From NCBI RefSeq assembly GCF_036345915.1, contig NZ_CP107785.1:4278001-4342000 (forward strand): a DNA stretch of 64,000 nt, read 5' to 3'. Shown here piece by piece: positions 16,668 through 25,557 of this stretch. Both the position numbers and the translations under genes were made by a program. This DNA is from Nocardia sp. NBC_00565. Its GTDB lineage: Bacteria; Actinomycetota; Actinomycetes; Mycobacteriales; Mycobacteriaceae. Numbering within the stretch: position 1 is the stretch's first letter; each line of letters starts with the position of its first letter. The notes beneath the pieces are model-generated. The model made no database searches, had not been told where the DNA came from, and saw nothing but the letters and a program-made list of their open reading frames with translations.

Positions 16668-18185
16668 GTGCCTACCAACCGGACGACGACCGGATCGCTG
16701 CTCACCGCGTTGTGCCCCGACCTGCGGACCGCGCTGACCCGAGTCGGCTACGACGCCGACACGCTGCTGGAGGTGCTCGGCGCGGACGTGCACGCCGCGC
16801 TCGGCCGCTCCGAACCGGTCCCGGTGCGCCGGGCCGCGCGTGCGGCCGGGGCGCTGGGCACCCTGATCCGCCTGTTGCTGCTCGGTGACCTACTGCCGGA
16901 ACCGGAGGTCGCGGCGGCGCTGGCCCCGCTGGAGGTCGATCGCGCGGTGGCGGCGGGACTGCTGACCCGCGACGGCGGCGATGTGCGCGCGGCCCTGGAT
17001 CTGCGCCCACTGGACGCGGGCGAGGGCACCCGCTGGATTCTGTCCGACCTCGACGATTCGATGCGCAGACGCACCCTCACCGAGGACCACGTGCTCGGTG
17101 TCGGTCACGCCTCGCTCTCGCTGCTGCGCGCCACCCCGACCCGCCGTGTCGGTTCGGTCCTCGACCTCGGCACGGGCTGCGGCGTCCAGGCCGTGCACGG
17201 CGCCGCCTACGCGGACCGGGTGACCGCCACCGACGTGAACACCCGCGCACTGTGGCTGGCCGAGGCGACAGCCGCACTCAACGAACTCGATATCGAACTG
17301 CTGGAAGGTTCGTGGTTCGAGCCGGTGACTGGTCGCCGCTTCGACCAGGTCGTGGCCAATCCGCCGTTCGTCGTCGGCCCCGCCCGCATCGAGCACACCT
17401 ATCGTGACTCCGGCCTCGCCCTCGACGGCGCAAGCGAATTGGTGATCTCCCAGGCCCCGGATCTGCTCGCGCCCGGCGGCACCGCCGCCATGCTCGCGGC
17501 CTGGGTACATGTGGACGGCGAGGACTGGCGCCAACGGGTCTCCTCCTGGCTGCCCGCGCACGGCGTCGACGCCTGGGTGGTGCAGCGCGATGTGGCCGAT
17601 CCCGCCCTCTATGTCGGAACCTGGTTGCGCGACGCGGGTTCGGATCCGCGCGATCCGGACGCACAGGCCCGCGCCGAACAGTGGCTCGACGCGTTCACCG
17701 CCTCCGACGTCGAGGGCATCGGCTTCGGCTTCGTCTACCTGCGCGCCATCGATGGCCCCACCGAGGTACTCGCCGAGGATCTCACCCACGGCTTCGACGA
17801 CCCATTGGGCCACGAAGCCACCAAGTATTTCGCGCGCTCGGCCTGGTTGCGCCGCGCCGCCGCTGCGGAAAACCTCGCGTGGTCCGCACATTTCGTGGTC
17901 GATCCGGCCACCGCGCTGGAGCGGGTCTACCTGCACGGCGAGGACGGCTGGACGCAGCAGGTCGCGCGGCTGCACCGCGGCGACGGCCCGCGCTGGCAGC
18001 ACGAGGTGGATGAGTCCACCATCGCACTCGTGGCGGGAATGCGTGCCGACGGTTTGCCGTTGGAAGAATTGATCGAACTGCTGGCGCTCGCCCACGGATC
18101 AGACGAGGTGACCCAGGAGTTCGCGGCCGACGCATTATCCGTGGTGGCCGGGTTGGTTCGCCACGGTTTGGTGCGACCGGTGTAA
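16668..18185 (+). CDS. class I methyltransferase with N-terminal DUF7059-like domain
   Basis: This is a protein of about 505 residues. The N-terminal 140 residues are helical and resemble the winged domain that precedes the methyltransferase in actinobacterial proteins of this type. The catalytic Rossmann domain follows, with motif I VLDLGTGCGVQAVHGA, motif II TATDVNTRALWLAEATA, and motif IV NPPF (VVANPPFVVGP). The NPPF motif is characteristic of N-methyltransferases acting on amide or exocyclic amino groups, as in HemK/PrmC and RNA-modifying enzymes. The 180-residue C-terminal extension ends in a helical segment (LIELLALAHGSDEVTQEFA). The start at GTG 16668 lies after the VOC terminator. It is probably a modification enzyme for RNA or a protein. 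Confidence 0.82.
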   Translation: MPTNRTTTGSLLTALCPDLRTALTRVGYDADTLLEVLGADVHAALGRSEPVPVRRAARAAGALGTLIRLLLLGDLLPEPEVAAALAPLEVDRAVAAGLLTRDGGDVRAALDLRPLDAGEGTRWILSDLDDSMRRRTLTEDHVLGVGHASLSLLRATPTRRVGSVLDLGTGCGVQAVHGAAYADRVTATDVNTRALWLAEATAALNELDIELLEGSWFEPVTGRRFDQVVANPPFVVGPARIEHTYRDSGLALDGASELVISQAPDLLAPGGTAAMLAAWVHVDGEDWRQRVSSWLPAHGVDAWVVQRDVADPALYVGTWLRDAGSDPRDPDAQARAEQWLDAFTASDVEGIGFGFVYLRAIDGPTEVLAEDLTHGFDDPLGHEATKYFARSAWLRRAAAAENLAWSAHFVVDPATALERVYLHGEDGWTQQVARLHRGDGPRWQHEVDESTIALVAGMRADGLPLEELIELLALAHGSDEVTQEFAADALSVVAGLVRHGLVRPV

Positions 18186-18318
18186 CGAAGCGGCAACTCC
18201 GCATCGCGCATCGGACACGCACTCGACCCAGAGTCGCACTGCGGTGTGCTTCTCAGGAACTTCTCAGATGCGAGTGACGGAAACCGCAGTTCAGAGCGGT
18301 TTATCGGAGCAGTAACGG

Positions 18319-18345
18319 GGAACTTTCTACCTGTCGGGTCCGTTG
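18319..18345 (+). promoter_or_regulatory. ECF-type (SigE/SigH-like) promoter of sigB
   Basis: GGAAC (18319-18323) and CGTTG (18341-18345) are separated by 17 bases, 35 bases before the sigB start. This matches the GGAAC-CGTT pattern used by SigE and SigH of mycobacteria, whose known targets include sigB. It is inferred from sequence alone. Confidence 0.75.
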
Positions 18346-18379
18346 TTCGGAGTGAGACACCACCGACAGGAGGCAAGTC

Positions 18380-19348
18380 ATGACAAGCCCCGCCACCACT
18401 CGAGTGCGCGCCAGCGATTCCGACCTCGACGCCCAGAGCCCTGCCGCCGACCTGGTACGCGTGTACCTGAACGGGATCGGCCGTACCGCACTGCTCACGG
18501 CAGCCGACGAGGTCGAGCTGGCCAGGCGTATCGAGGCGGGCCTCTATGCGCAGCATCTGCTGGAGACCGGCAAACGGCTGTCGGCCACCCGCAAGCGCGA
18601 TCTGGCCATTATCGTCCGCGAGGGCCAGTCCGCTCGCGCGCATTTGCTCGAAGCCAACCTCCGGCTCGTGGTTTCGCTCGCCAAGCGCTACACCGGCCGC
18701 GGCATGCCGCTGCTGGATCTGATCCAAGAGGGCAACCTCGGCCTGATCAGGGCGATGGAGAAGTTCGATTACGCCAAGGGCTTCAAGTTCTCCACCTATG
18801 CCACCTGGTGGATCCGGCAGGCCATCACCCGCGGTATGGCCGATCAGAGCCGCACCATTCGCCTGCCTGTGCATTTGGTCGAGCAGGTCAACAAGCTGGC
18901 CAGGATCAAGCGCGAACTGCATCAGCAGCTCGGCCGCGAGGCCACCGACGCGGAGCTGGCCAACGAGTCCGGCATCCCGGTCGACAAGATCTCCGATCTG
19001 CTCGACCACAGCCGCGACCCGGTAAGCCTGGACATGCCGGTCGGCAACGATGAAGAGGCCCCGCTGGGCGATTTCATCGAGGACTCCGAGGCCACCTCGG
19101 CCGAGTCCGCGGTGATCGCTGGACTGCTGCACCACGATGTGCGCAGCGTGCTCGCCACCCTGGACGAGCGTGAGCAGCAGGTCATCCGGTTGCGCTTCGG
19201 CCTGGACGACGGCCAGCCGCGCACCCTCGATCAGATCGGCAAGCTCTTCGGGCTCTCCCGCGAGCGGGTGCGCCAGATCGAGCGCGAGGTCATGTCCAAG
19301 CTGCGCAAGGGTGAGCGGGCCGATCGCCTGCGCGCCTACGCGAGCTGA
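18380..19348 (+). CDS. sigB: group 2 RNA polymerase sigma factor SigB
   Basis: This is a 322-residue primary-like sigma factor. Region 1.2 is [17 protein letters not shown]. Region 2 (about 90-165) is nearly invariant ([50 protein letters not shown]). Region 3 follows, with [13 protein letters not shown], and region 4 ends with the -35-binding helix-turn-helix [19 protein letters not shown]. The absence of a long acidic region 1.1, and the position beside ideR and the DUF3039/DUF3099 genes, make it SigB instead of SigA. It directs transcription in stress and stationary phase. AGGAGG precedes the ATG, and an ECF-type promoter lies upstream. Confidence 0.95.
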   Translation: MTSPATTRVRASDSDLDAQSPAADLVRVYLNGIGRTALLTAADEVELARRIEAGLYAQHLLETGKRLSATRKRDLAIIVREGQSARAHLLEANLRLVVSLAKRYTGRGMPLLDLIQEGNLGLIRAMEKFDYAKGFKFSTYATWWIRQAITRGMADQSRTIRLPVHLVEQVNKLARIKRELHQQLGREATDAELANESGIPVDKISDLLDHSRDPVSLDMPVGNDEEAPLGDFIEDSEATSAESAVIAGLLHHDVRSVLATLDEREQQVIRLRFGLDDGQPRTLDQIGKLFGLSRERVRQIEREVMSKLRKGERADRLRAYAS

Positions 19349-19430
19349 CCCTCCCGATAACTCGTGCTGGTGACCCCGGCACGTGCCCATGACGCCGGAC
19401 TACATCCGAGGCCGGTCCGGCGTCCGGCTC

Positions 19431-19449
19431 GGTGACCTGGGAGGTCACC
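19431..19449. promoter_or_regulatory. 8-bp-arm palindrome between sigB and the LacI gene
   Basis: GGTGACCT (19431-19438) and AGGTCACC (19442-19449) form a perfect palindrome around GGG. It lies 83 bases after sigB and 146 bases before the LacI start. It may be a LacI operator or part of the sigB terminator; no T-tract follows. Confidence 0.4.
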
Positions 19450-19594
19450 AGAAGCGCCGACCGGTGTCCGCGCGTCTCGTCCCCTCCGGGTTCGCGCGAG
19501 CCGGTCGGCGATTCCTTTCCGAAAAAGCGTTTCCCCCACCAGTGCTTCCCATTGTCGGCAATGGCACCGTCCGCGCGGTGCATAGTATTTCGCA

Positions 19595-20611
19595 ATGCAG
19601 GGACCGACGCTCCGCGATGTGGCCTCCGCGGCGGGTGTGCATACCGCGACGGCCTCACGCGCACTGAATCCGAACGCTCGCGCGTTGGTGCATCCGGATA
19701 CCGCACGTCGGGTACTGCGGGCGGCGGAATCGCTCGGTTACCGGCCGAATCCGATTGTCCGGAGTTTGAAGACCACGAAGTCGGGCACCATCGGGCTGGT
19801 CATCCCCGACCTCACCAACCCACTGTTCCCACCCATCGTGCGCGGCATCGAGGATGTTCTGGCCCCTGCTGGTTACAGCACCCTCATCGTTGATACCAAC
19901 GACCGTCCCGACCGCGAGCAGGCTCAGATCGCCTCGCTGCGCTCGCGCCGAGCCGATGGTCTGATCATCGCCACCGCCCTGCTCGATCACCCGCTGCTGC
20001 GGGAGCTGGGCGAGCAGGGCGTGGCCACGGTCCTCGTGAACCGCCGCACCGACGGCCTCGACGTCGGGTCGGTCTCAGCCAATGACGCGGCCGGAATCGG
20101 TCTCGCCGTCGAACATCTCGTCGACCTCGGCCACCGTCGAATCATCCACCTCGCGGGCCCGCAGACGACCTCCACCGGCGTGGACCGCCTGCGTGCCTTC
20201 CGAACCGCCGTCCGCGAGCACGGTCTCGACGACTCCTGCCGAATCGTGCTGTGCGACAGATGGACCGAGGACGCCGGAGCCCGAGCCCTGCGCACCGCAC
20301 TCGATTCCGGCGCACCGTTCACCGCCGTGGTCGCCGGAAGCGATCTGATCGCCCTCGGCTGCTACGAGGTCTTCGCCGAACGCGAGATCACCTGTCCGAC
20401 CGACATCAACGTCGTCGGCTTCAACGGCATCCCCTTCCTCGACAAGCTCTGTCCCCCGCTGACCACGATCAATATCCCGCACCACGATATCGGCCGAGAA
20501 GCCGCCCGCATGCTCCTCGAATCGATCGCCGAACCCAACCGCACCCCCCGCTCCGTACTCTTGCCACCCTCCTTGGTGGTCCGCGGCTCGACCGCCCCAC
20601 CACGCCCCTGA
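19595..20611 (+). CDS. LacI family transcriptional regulator
   Basis: This is a 338-residue regulator. The N-terminal LacI helix-turn-helix and hinge are clear (TLRDVASAAGVHTATASRAL, then VLRAAESLGYRPNPIVRSL). The periplasmic-binding-protein fold follows (TIGLVIPDLTNPLFPPIVRG, VGFNGIPFLDKLCPPLTTI, IGREAARMLLE). It would bind a sugar or related ligand and repress a catabolic gene. No sugar transporter lies next to it, so its target is elsewhere or it acts only on its own promoter. Confidence 0.9.
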   Translation: MQGPTLRDVASAAGVHTATASRALNPNARALVHPDTARRVLRAAESLGYRPNPIVRSLKTTKSGTIGLVIPDLTNPLFPPIVRGIEDVLAPAGYSTLIVDTNDRPDREQAQIASLRSRRADGLIIATALLDHPLLRELGEQGVATVLVNRRTDGLDVGSVSANDAAGIGLAVEHLVDLGHRRIIHLAGPQTTSTGVDRLRAFRTAVREHGLDDSCRIVLCDRWTEDAGARALRTALDSGAPFTAVVAGSDLIALGCYEVFAEREITCPTDINVVGFNGIPFLDKLCPPLTTINIPHHDIGREAARMLLESIAEPNRTPRSVLLPPSLVVRGSTAPPRP

Positions 20612-20630
20612 CACGGCTCGGTCGCGCCGC

Positions 20631-23399
20631 TCACCCGAGGCGGCGGGGGCCGGTGTCGAAGCGGCTGGGTTCAGGGCCGAAGCGGGCTCGGGCATAGAGG
20701 ATCGCTGCCGCGTTCGGGGAGGCCAGGACCGGGTCGAAAGATAGTTCGCGGATTTCTGGAAGGTCGTCGAACAGGGCCGAGACGCGTTGGACGAGTTCGG
20801 CCAGGGCCGGTTTGTCGACGCGGGGGCTGGCGGGGGTGCCGGAGAGGAGGGGGGCGGCGCGCGGGGCTTCGATGAGGGCGGTGGCCTCGTCGGCGGTGAG
20901 CGGTAGGGCGCGGTAGGCGCGGTCGCCGAGGAGTTCGATGATCATGCCGGAGAGGCCGAATTCGATGACCGAGCCGAAGGATGGGTCGTCCTGCACGCGC
21001 AGCACACAGCCGACACCCGGATTGGCCATCTTCTGGATGTGCACGGCGGGGTCGCCGCATAGCTCGACCAGGTGCGCGTAGGCCTGGCGCACCGCCTCCG
21101 GACGCCACAGATCCAGCCGGACGCCGCTGAGATCCGGTCGGCGCCGCCACATTTCGCCGGTCGCCTTGGCCGCCACCGGGTAGCCCAGTTCCTCGGCCGC
21201 CGCCACCGCCTCGTCGGCGCTGCGGACCTCGCGGAACTCGACGACGCGAATTCCGTAGCAGTCCAGCAGGTTCACGGTTTCCAGGTCGGTGAGCCAGCGT
21301 CCGTCGGAGTCGCGCATCCATTCGGCGACCAGCCGCTCGGCCCGTTGCGCGTCGATGCCCGCTGGACGCACCACAGTCGACACCGGTTTCGTGCGCCATT
21401 CCGCGTACCGGCGCACCCTGGCCAACGCCCGGGCGGCACGCTCGGGATCCGGATAGGACGGGATCGAGCCGCGCACCGCCACGCCGTTCGGACCGCGCAC
21501 CGCCAGCAGGTTCGGAATGCCCTGTTCGGCAACAAAAGTGGTGAGAATGGGCTTACCCGAGCCGGGCACGGCCGCCGCGGCCTCGCGGATGGCCTCGGCG
21601 AACCCGGCCGGCGGCAGCGGTACCGGCGGCGCGAAAACCACGATCACCGCGTCGATCTCGTCCGAGCGCAGCGCGGCGACCACCGCGTCCAGATACGCGC
21701 CGGGCGTCGCGCCCGGGCCCAGACCCACCGGATCGCCGACCGACACCTCGTCCACTACCCGCTCGGTGGGGCGGGGACGGCGAACCTCCTCGGACGGCAC
21801 CGCCGCGGGCAGCCGGACCTCGAGGCCCTCCCCGCGCGCGGCGTCGACGGCCAACCAGTTCAACGCCGCGCTGTTTCCGATCACGGCAACCCGGGGACCG
21901 GCGGGCAGCGGCTGATAACCCAGTAACGCCGCGCAGTCGAACAGCTCCGAAATCGAGTCCACCTGAACGATTCCCGACTGGCTGAACAGGTCACGCACGA
22001 TGGACCGGTCCATATCGCCGGTCGGTTGCGCCCGCGCCGCCAGCCTGCCGCTGCTCACCGCGACGATCGGTTTGCTGCGCGCCACCCGACGCGCGATCCG
22101 GGAGAACTTGCGCGGATTACCGAAACTCTCCAGGTACAGCAGGATCACCTCGGTCGCGGAATCGGTGTCCCAGTACTGCAGCAGATCGTTGCCGGACACA
22201 TCGGCGCGATTGCCCGCCGATACAAAGGTCGACAACCCCAGGTTGCGCGCCGCGGCCTCACCGAGAATGGCCGCACCCAGCGGCCCGGACTGGCAGAAGA
22301 ATCCGATGCGCCCACGCCCCGGCAGGATCGAGGCGAGGGTCGCGTTCAACGACACCGCGGCATCGGTGTTGGCGATGCCGAGCGCACTCGGTCCGACCAC
22401 CCGCATCCCGTGTCCGCGCGCCGCGGCGACCAACTCGTGTTCGGCGACCACACCACCCGCGCCGGTCTCCCCGAAGCCCGCGGTCAACACGACCAAACCC
22501 TTGACGCCCTTGGCCATACAGTCGTCGAGCACCGAGCCGATGGCCTCGGGCGGCACCGCGACCACGGCCAGATCCACCTCGTCCGGAATATCGCGCACAG
22601 TCGGGTAGGCCCGCACCCCGCGCACCGATCGACGGTTCGGATTGACCGGGAACACCGGCCCCTGGAACACACCCGACAGCAGGTTGGCCAGGATTACGCC
22701 GCCGACCCGCGCCGGACCGACGGTCGCGCCGATCACCGCGACCGAGCGCGGTGCGAGCAGATTGCCCACGCTGCGCGCCTCGGAGGCACGTTCACGCGAA
22801 TCCCTTACCGAGAGCAGGGCTTCGGTGGGATCGATGGCGAACTCCAGATGTAGCACCGAACCGTCACGGCTGCGCTCCACCTGATAGCCCGCGTCGCGGA
22901 AAACGGTGACCATCACGGTGTTCTCGGCGAGTACCTCGGCGACGAACGTCTCGATCTTGTTCTCGGCGGCCGCCCCGGCCAGATGCTCGAGCAGGATCGA
23001 GCCGAGCCCACGTCCCTGATGGTCGTCGGCCACCACGAACGCGACCTCCGCGGCGCGCGGACCGCTGCGCTCGGGCAGCAGTTCATAGCGGCCGACCGCG
23101 AGGATCGCCTCGCCGAGCACCAGCAGCAGCCCGACCCGGTCGTGATGGTCGACGTGGGTGGAGCGGTACAGGTCCCTGGGCGAAATGCGCGGGTACGGAC
23201 CGAAGTAGCGCAGATATCTGGTGCGATCCGACAGCGCCGCGTGGAACTCCTGCAGCCGGTCGGCGTCATCGGGCGTGATCGGCCGCAGCCGCACCACGCC
23301 GCCATCGGAGGCGAGCACGTCGGCGAACCAGTGCTGCGGCGGCGGTGGCGGCACCAACGGGGTGCTCGGAGAGTCCGGGACGGGCGGGTTCTCAGTCAC
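20631..23399 (-). CDS. GNAT acetyltransferase fused to ADP-forming acyl-CoA synthetase (Pat-like)
   Basis: This is a 923-residue fusion. The N-terminal GNAT domain (about 20-190) contains the acetyl-CoA binding pattern VADDHQGRGLGSILLEHL. A CoA-binding Rossmann domain follows (LLAPRSVAVIGATVGPARVGG), then succinyl-CoA-ligase-like domains (GRIGFFCQSGPLGAAI, VAVIGNSAALNWLAVD) and a C-terminal ATP-grasp (LLDCYGIRVVEFREV, PVAAKATGE, VIEFGLSGMIIELLGDRAY). The arrangement resembles the Pat lysine acetyltransferases, which acetylate and inactivate acyl-CoA synthetases, but with the GNAT domain first. The residue equivalent to the ligase phospho-His was not located, so catalysis by that part is uncertain. 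GTG 23399 overlaps the acuC stop by eight bases, so the two are co-translated. Confidence 0.88.
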   Translation of the reverse strand: MTENPPVPDSPSTPLVPPPPPQHWFADVLASDGGVVRLRPITPDDADRLQEFHAALSDRTRYLRYFGPYPRISPRDLYRSTHVDHHDRVGLLLVLGEAILAVGRYELLPERSGPRAAEVAFVVADDHQGRGLGSILLEHLAGAAAENKIETFVAEVLAENTVMVTVFRDAGYQVERSRDGSVLHLEFAIDPTEALLSVRDSRERASEARSVGNLLAPRSVAVIGATVGPARVGGVILANLLSGVFQGPVFPVNPNRRSVRGVRAYPTVRDIPDEVDLAVVAVPPEAIGSVLDDCMAKGVKGLVVLTAGFGETGAGGVVAEHELVAAARGHGMRVVGPSALGIANTDAAVSLNATLASILPGRGRIGFFCQSGPLGAAILGEAAARNLGLSTFVSAGNRADVSGNDLLQYWDTDSATEVILLYLESFGNPRKFSRIARRVARSKPIVAVSSGRLAARAQPTGDMDRSIVRDLFSQSGIVQVDSISELFDCAALLGYQPLPAGPRVAVIGNSAALNWLAVDAARGEGLEVRLPAAVPSEEVRRPRPTERVVDEVSVGDPVGLGPGATPGAYLDAVVAALRSDEIDAVIVVFAPPVPLPPAGFAEAIREAAAAVPGSGKPILTTFVAEQGIPNLLAVRGPNGVAVRGSIPSYPDPERAARALARVRRYAEWRTKPVSTVVRPAGIDAQRAERLVAEWMRDSDGRWLTDLETVNLLDCYGIRVVEFREVRSADEAVAAAEELGYPVAAKATGEMWRRRPDLSGVRLDLWRPEAVRQAYAHLVELCGDPAVHIQKMANPGVGCVLRVQDDPSFGSVIEFGLSGMIIELLGDRAYRALPLTADEATALIEAPRAAPLLSGTPASPRVDKPALAELVQRVSALFDDLPEIRELSFDPVLASPNAAAILYARARFGPEPSRFDTGPRRLG

Positions 23400-24669
23400 G
23401 GGGGTCCTCCGGTTCCAGTCCGAGCAACCCGAAGGTGGCTCGGCGCGTAGCCAGTACGGCCGTATCGATAGCGCGTTGCGCGCGGTCGACGCGCGCGTCC
23501 CCAGTTTCCCCGGTACCGCCCGGTCCGTCCCAACGGCGATAGGCGATGTCACCACCATCACCCATGGTCCGTGGCGGTTCCACACTCGGGGCGGCGGCCC
23601 GGATCATCTCGATCCAGTCCAGTGGCACCGCGGTTTCCGGCGCGATAGTGCGATCCAGCGCCGTCGCGAGCAGATGGGTCCAGGCGCGCGGGACGACACG
23701 CACCAGCCCGTAGCCACCGCCGCCGACAGCGAGCCAGCGCCCCTCGGCATACCGGTCGGCCAGATCACGCATCGCGATGAAGGCGGCGCGCTGACCGTCC
23801 ACCGTCAGTTCCATATCCGCGAGCGGGTCCTCGCGATGGGTATCGACACCGCACTGGCTGACCACGATCTGTGGCCGGAACGCCGCGAGCGCGCCGGGCA
23901 CGATCGCGTGGAATCCGCGCAGCCACTGGGCATCCCGGGTGCCGGGCAGCACCGCCAGATTGATCGCGGTGCCATCGGCGGCGCCGTGACCGGTCTCCTC
24001 CGGCCACCCGGTATTCGGCCAGAGTGTGGCCGGGTGCTGGTGGATCGAGATCGTCAGCACCCGAGGGTCGTCGTAGAAGGCGCGCTGCACGCCGTCGCCG
24101 TGGTGTACGTCGACATCGACGTAGGCGATGCGGTCGTAGCCGTGATCGAGCAGCCAGGAGATGGCCACGGCCGCATCGTTGTAGATGCAGAAACCAGCGG
24201 CCGCATCCGGCATCGCGTGATGCATGCCGCCGCCGATGCTCACCGCGCGCCGGGTTCGGCCCTCGGCGATCTCGCGCGCGGCGGCCAGGGTGCCGCCGAC
24301 GATCACCGAGGCCGCCTGATGCATCCGCGGGAATACCGGATTGTCCGGTGAGCCCAGGCCGTACGGCGGCGCGAGCGGCGAACCCGCGGGCGGCGTGGCA
24401 TGTTCGACGGCCTCGATGTACTCTGCGGTGTGGATGCGCAGCAGATCCGAGGCCTGTGCCTGCGCGGGCACCAATCGCTCGACACCATCGAGTAATCCCA
24501 GACTTTCGGCCAGCGCCATGGTGAACTTCAGGCGCGCCGGTTTCATCGGGTGCTCGGGCGTCCACGCGTAATCGAGGAATCGGTCGGTCCAGACAACGGT
24601 CCCCGATCGCGACTCCACATCACCTCGGTCGAGCGGAGCGGGATGTTCGCCGCGTGGTGCAGTGGCCAT
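23392..24669 (-). CDS. acuC: AcuC-type histone deacetylase family protein
   Basis: This is a 425-residue class I/II HDAC-fold enzyme. It shows the conserved HPMKPARLKFTMALAESLGL start, the tandem histidines of the active site (SIGGGMHHAMPDAAAGFCIY), the zinc ligands in YVDVDVHHGDGVQ, the second Asp region SQCGVDTHREDPLAD, and the Gly-rich WLAVGGGGYGLVRV near the end. AcuC removes acetyl groups from lysines of acetyl-CoA synthetase and restores its activity. The gene overlaps the Pat-like gene downstream, so the eraser and writer of this modification are made together. It is divergent from ideR across about 200 bases. Confidence 0.92.
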   Translation of the reverse strand: MATAPRGEHPAPLDRGDVESRSGTVVWTDRFLDYAWTPEHPMKPARLKFTMALAESLGLLDGVERLVPAQAQASDLLRIHTAEYIEAVEHATPPAGSPLAPPYGLGSPDNPVFPRMHQAASVIVGGTLAAAREIAEGRTRRAVSIGGGMHHAMPDAAAGFCIYNDAAVAISWLLDHGYDRIAYVDVDVHHGDGVQRAFYDDPRVLTISIHQHPATLWPNTGWPEETGHGAADGTAINLAVLPGTRDAQWLRGFHAIVPGALAAFRPQIVVSQCGVDTHREDPLADMELTVDGQRAAFIAMRDLADRYAEGRWLAVGGGGYGLVRVVPRAWTHLLATALDRTIAPETAVPLDWIEMIRAAAPSVEPPRTMGDGGDIAYRRWDGPGGTGETGDARVDRAQRAIDTAVLATRRATFGLLGLEPEDPRD

Positions 24670-24838
24670 GCTCGCAACGCTACGCGGGAAGCTAACAGCC
24701 CCGTTGGACGTTCGTATGCAGTAGAAATACAAGCAAGTGCGAACACGGCGACCGGCCGTGCGCCGACAGGATTCCCACAGCGCAGTCACGGGTGTAGCGC
24801 GAGAGCACGCGGCACACGGGGGTGCCGACGTGCGTGGG

Positions 24839-24844
24839 TAGAAT
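24839..24844 (+). promoter_or_regulatory. -10 element of ideR
   Basis: TAGAAT at 24839-24844 lies 23 bases before the GTG start of ideR, a good match to actinobacterial housekeeping -10 elements. No convincing -35 hexamer is seen at the expected distance, which is common in these organisms. The leader must be very short. Confidence 0.5.
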
Positions 24845-24867
24845 TCGTGCCGACGAAGGGGTAACAG

Positions 24868-25554
24868 GTGAAGGATCTGGTCGACACCACGGAGATGTAC
24901 CTCCGTACGATCTACGACCTCGAGGAAGAGGGTGTAGTGCCCCTGCGTGCGCGCATCGCCGAGCGCCTCGAGCAGAGTGGTCCGACGGTGAGCCAGACCG
25001 TCGCGCGGATGGAGCGCGACGGTTTGCTGCTGGTCGCCGGTGACCGCCATCTCGAGCTGACCGAGAAGGGCCGCGGCATGGCGGTCGCGGTCATGCGCAA
25101 GCATCGCCTCGCCGAACGGCTGCTCGTCGACATCATCGGGCTCGACTGGCAGAACGTGCACGCCGAGGCCTGCCGCTGGGAGCACGTGATGAGCGAAGAG
25201 GTCGAGCGGCGGCTGGTCGAGGTGCTCAACCACCCGACCACCTCCCCCTATGGCAACCCGATTCCCGGACTGGACGAACTGGGCATCGCCCCGCCCTCTA
25301 CCTCCGAGGAGACCCTGGTTCGGCTGTCCGACCTGCCGCACGGCCAGGTGCACGCGGTCGTGGTGCGCCGCCTCGCCGAGCACATCCAGACCGATCCGGA
25401 GGTCATCGGCCGGCTGCGGGAGGCGGGCGTGGTGCCCGACGCGCGCGTGACGGTCGAGACCAAGCCCGGTTCGGTGGTCATCACCGTGCCCGGCCACACC
25501 GGTTTCGAGCTCTCGGACGAAATGGCCCATGCCGTCCAGGTGAAGTTGGTCTGA
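24868..25554 (+). CDS. ideR: iron-dependent repressor IdeR (DtxR family)
   Basis: This is a 228-residue iron sensor. Its N-terminal winged helix-turn-helix (residues 1-73) is nearly identical to that of M. tuberculosis IdeR. All known metal ligands are present at the same numbers: Met10, Cys102, Glu105 and His106 of the primary site, and His79, Glu83 and His98 of the ancillary site. The C-terminal third is an SH3-like domain (VTVETKPGSVVITVPGH). With Fe(II) bound, IdeR represses siderophore and uptake genes and activates iron storage. The start is GTG. galE begins three bases after its stop, so the two form an operon. Confidence 0.96.
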   Translation: MKDLVDTTEMYLRTIYDLEEEGVVPLRARIAERLEQSGPTVSQTVARMERDGLLLVAGDRHLELTEKGRGMAVAVMRKHRLAERLLVDIIGLDWQNVHAEACRWEHVMSEEVERRLVEVLNHPTTSPYGNPIPGLDELGIAPPSTSEETLVRLSDLPHGQVHAVVVRRLAEHIQTDPEVIGRLREAGVVPDARVTVETKPGSVVITVPGHTGFELSDEMAHAVQVKLV

Positions 25555-25557
25555 GGC

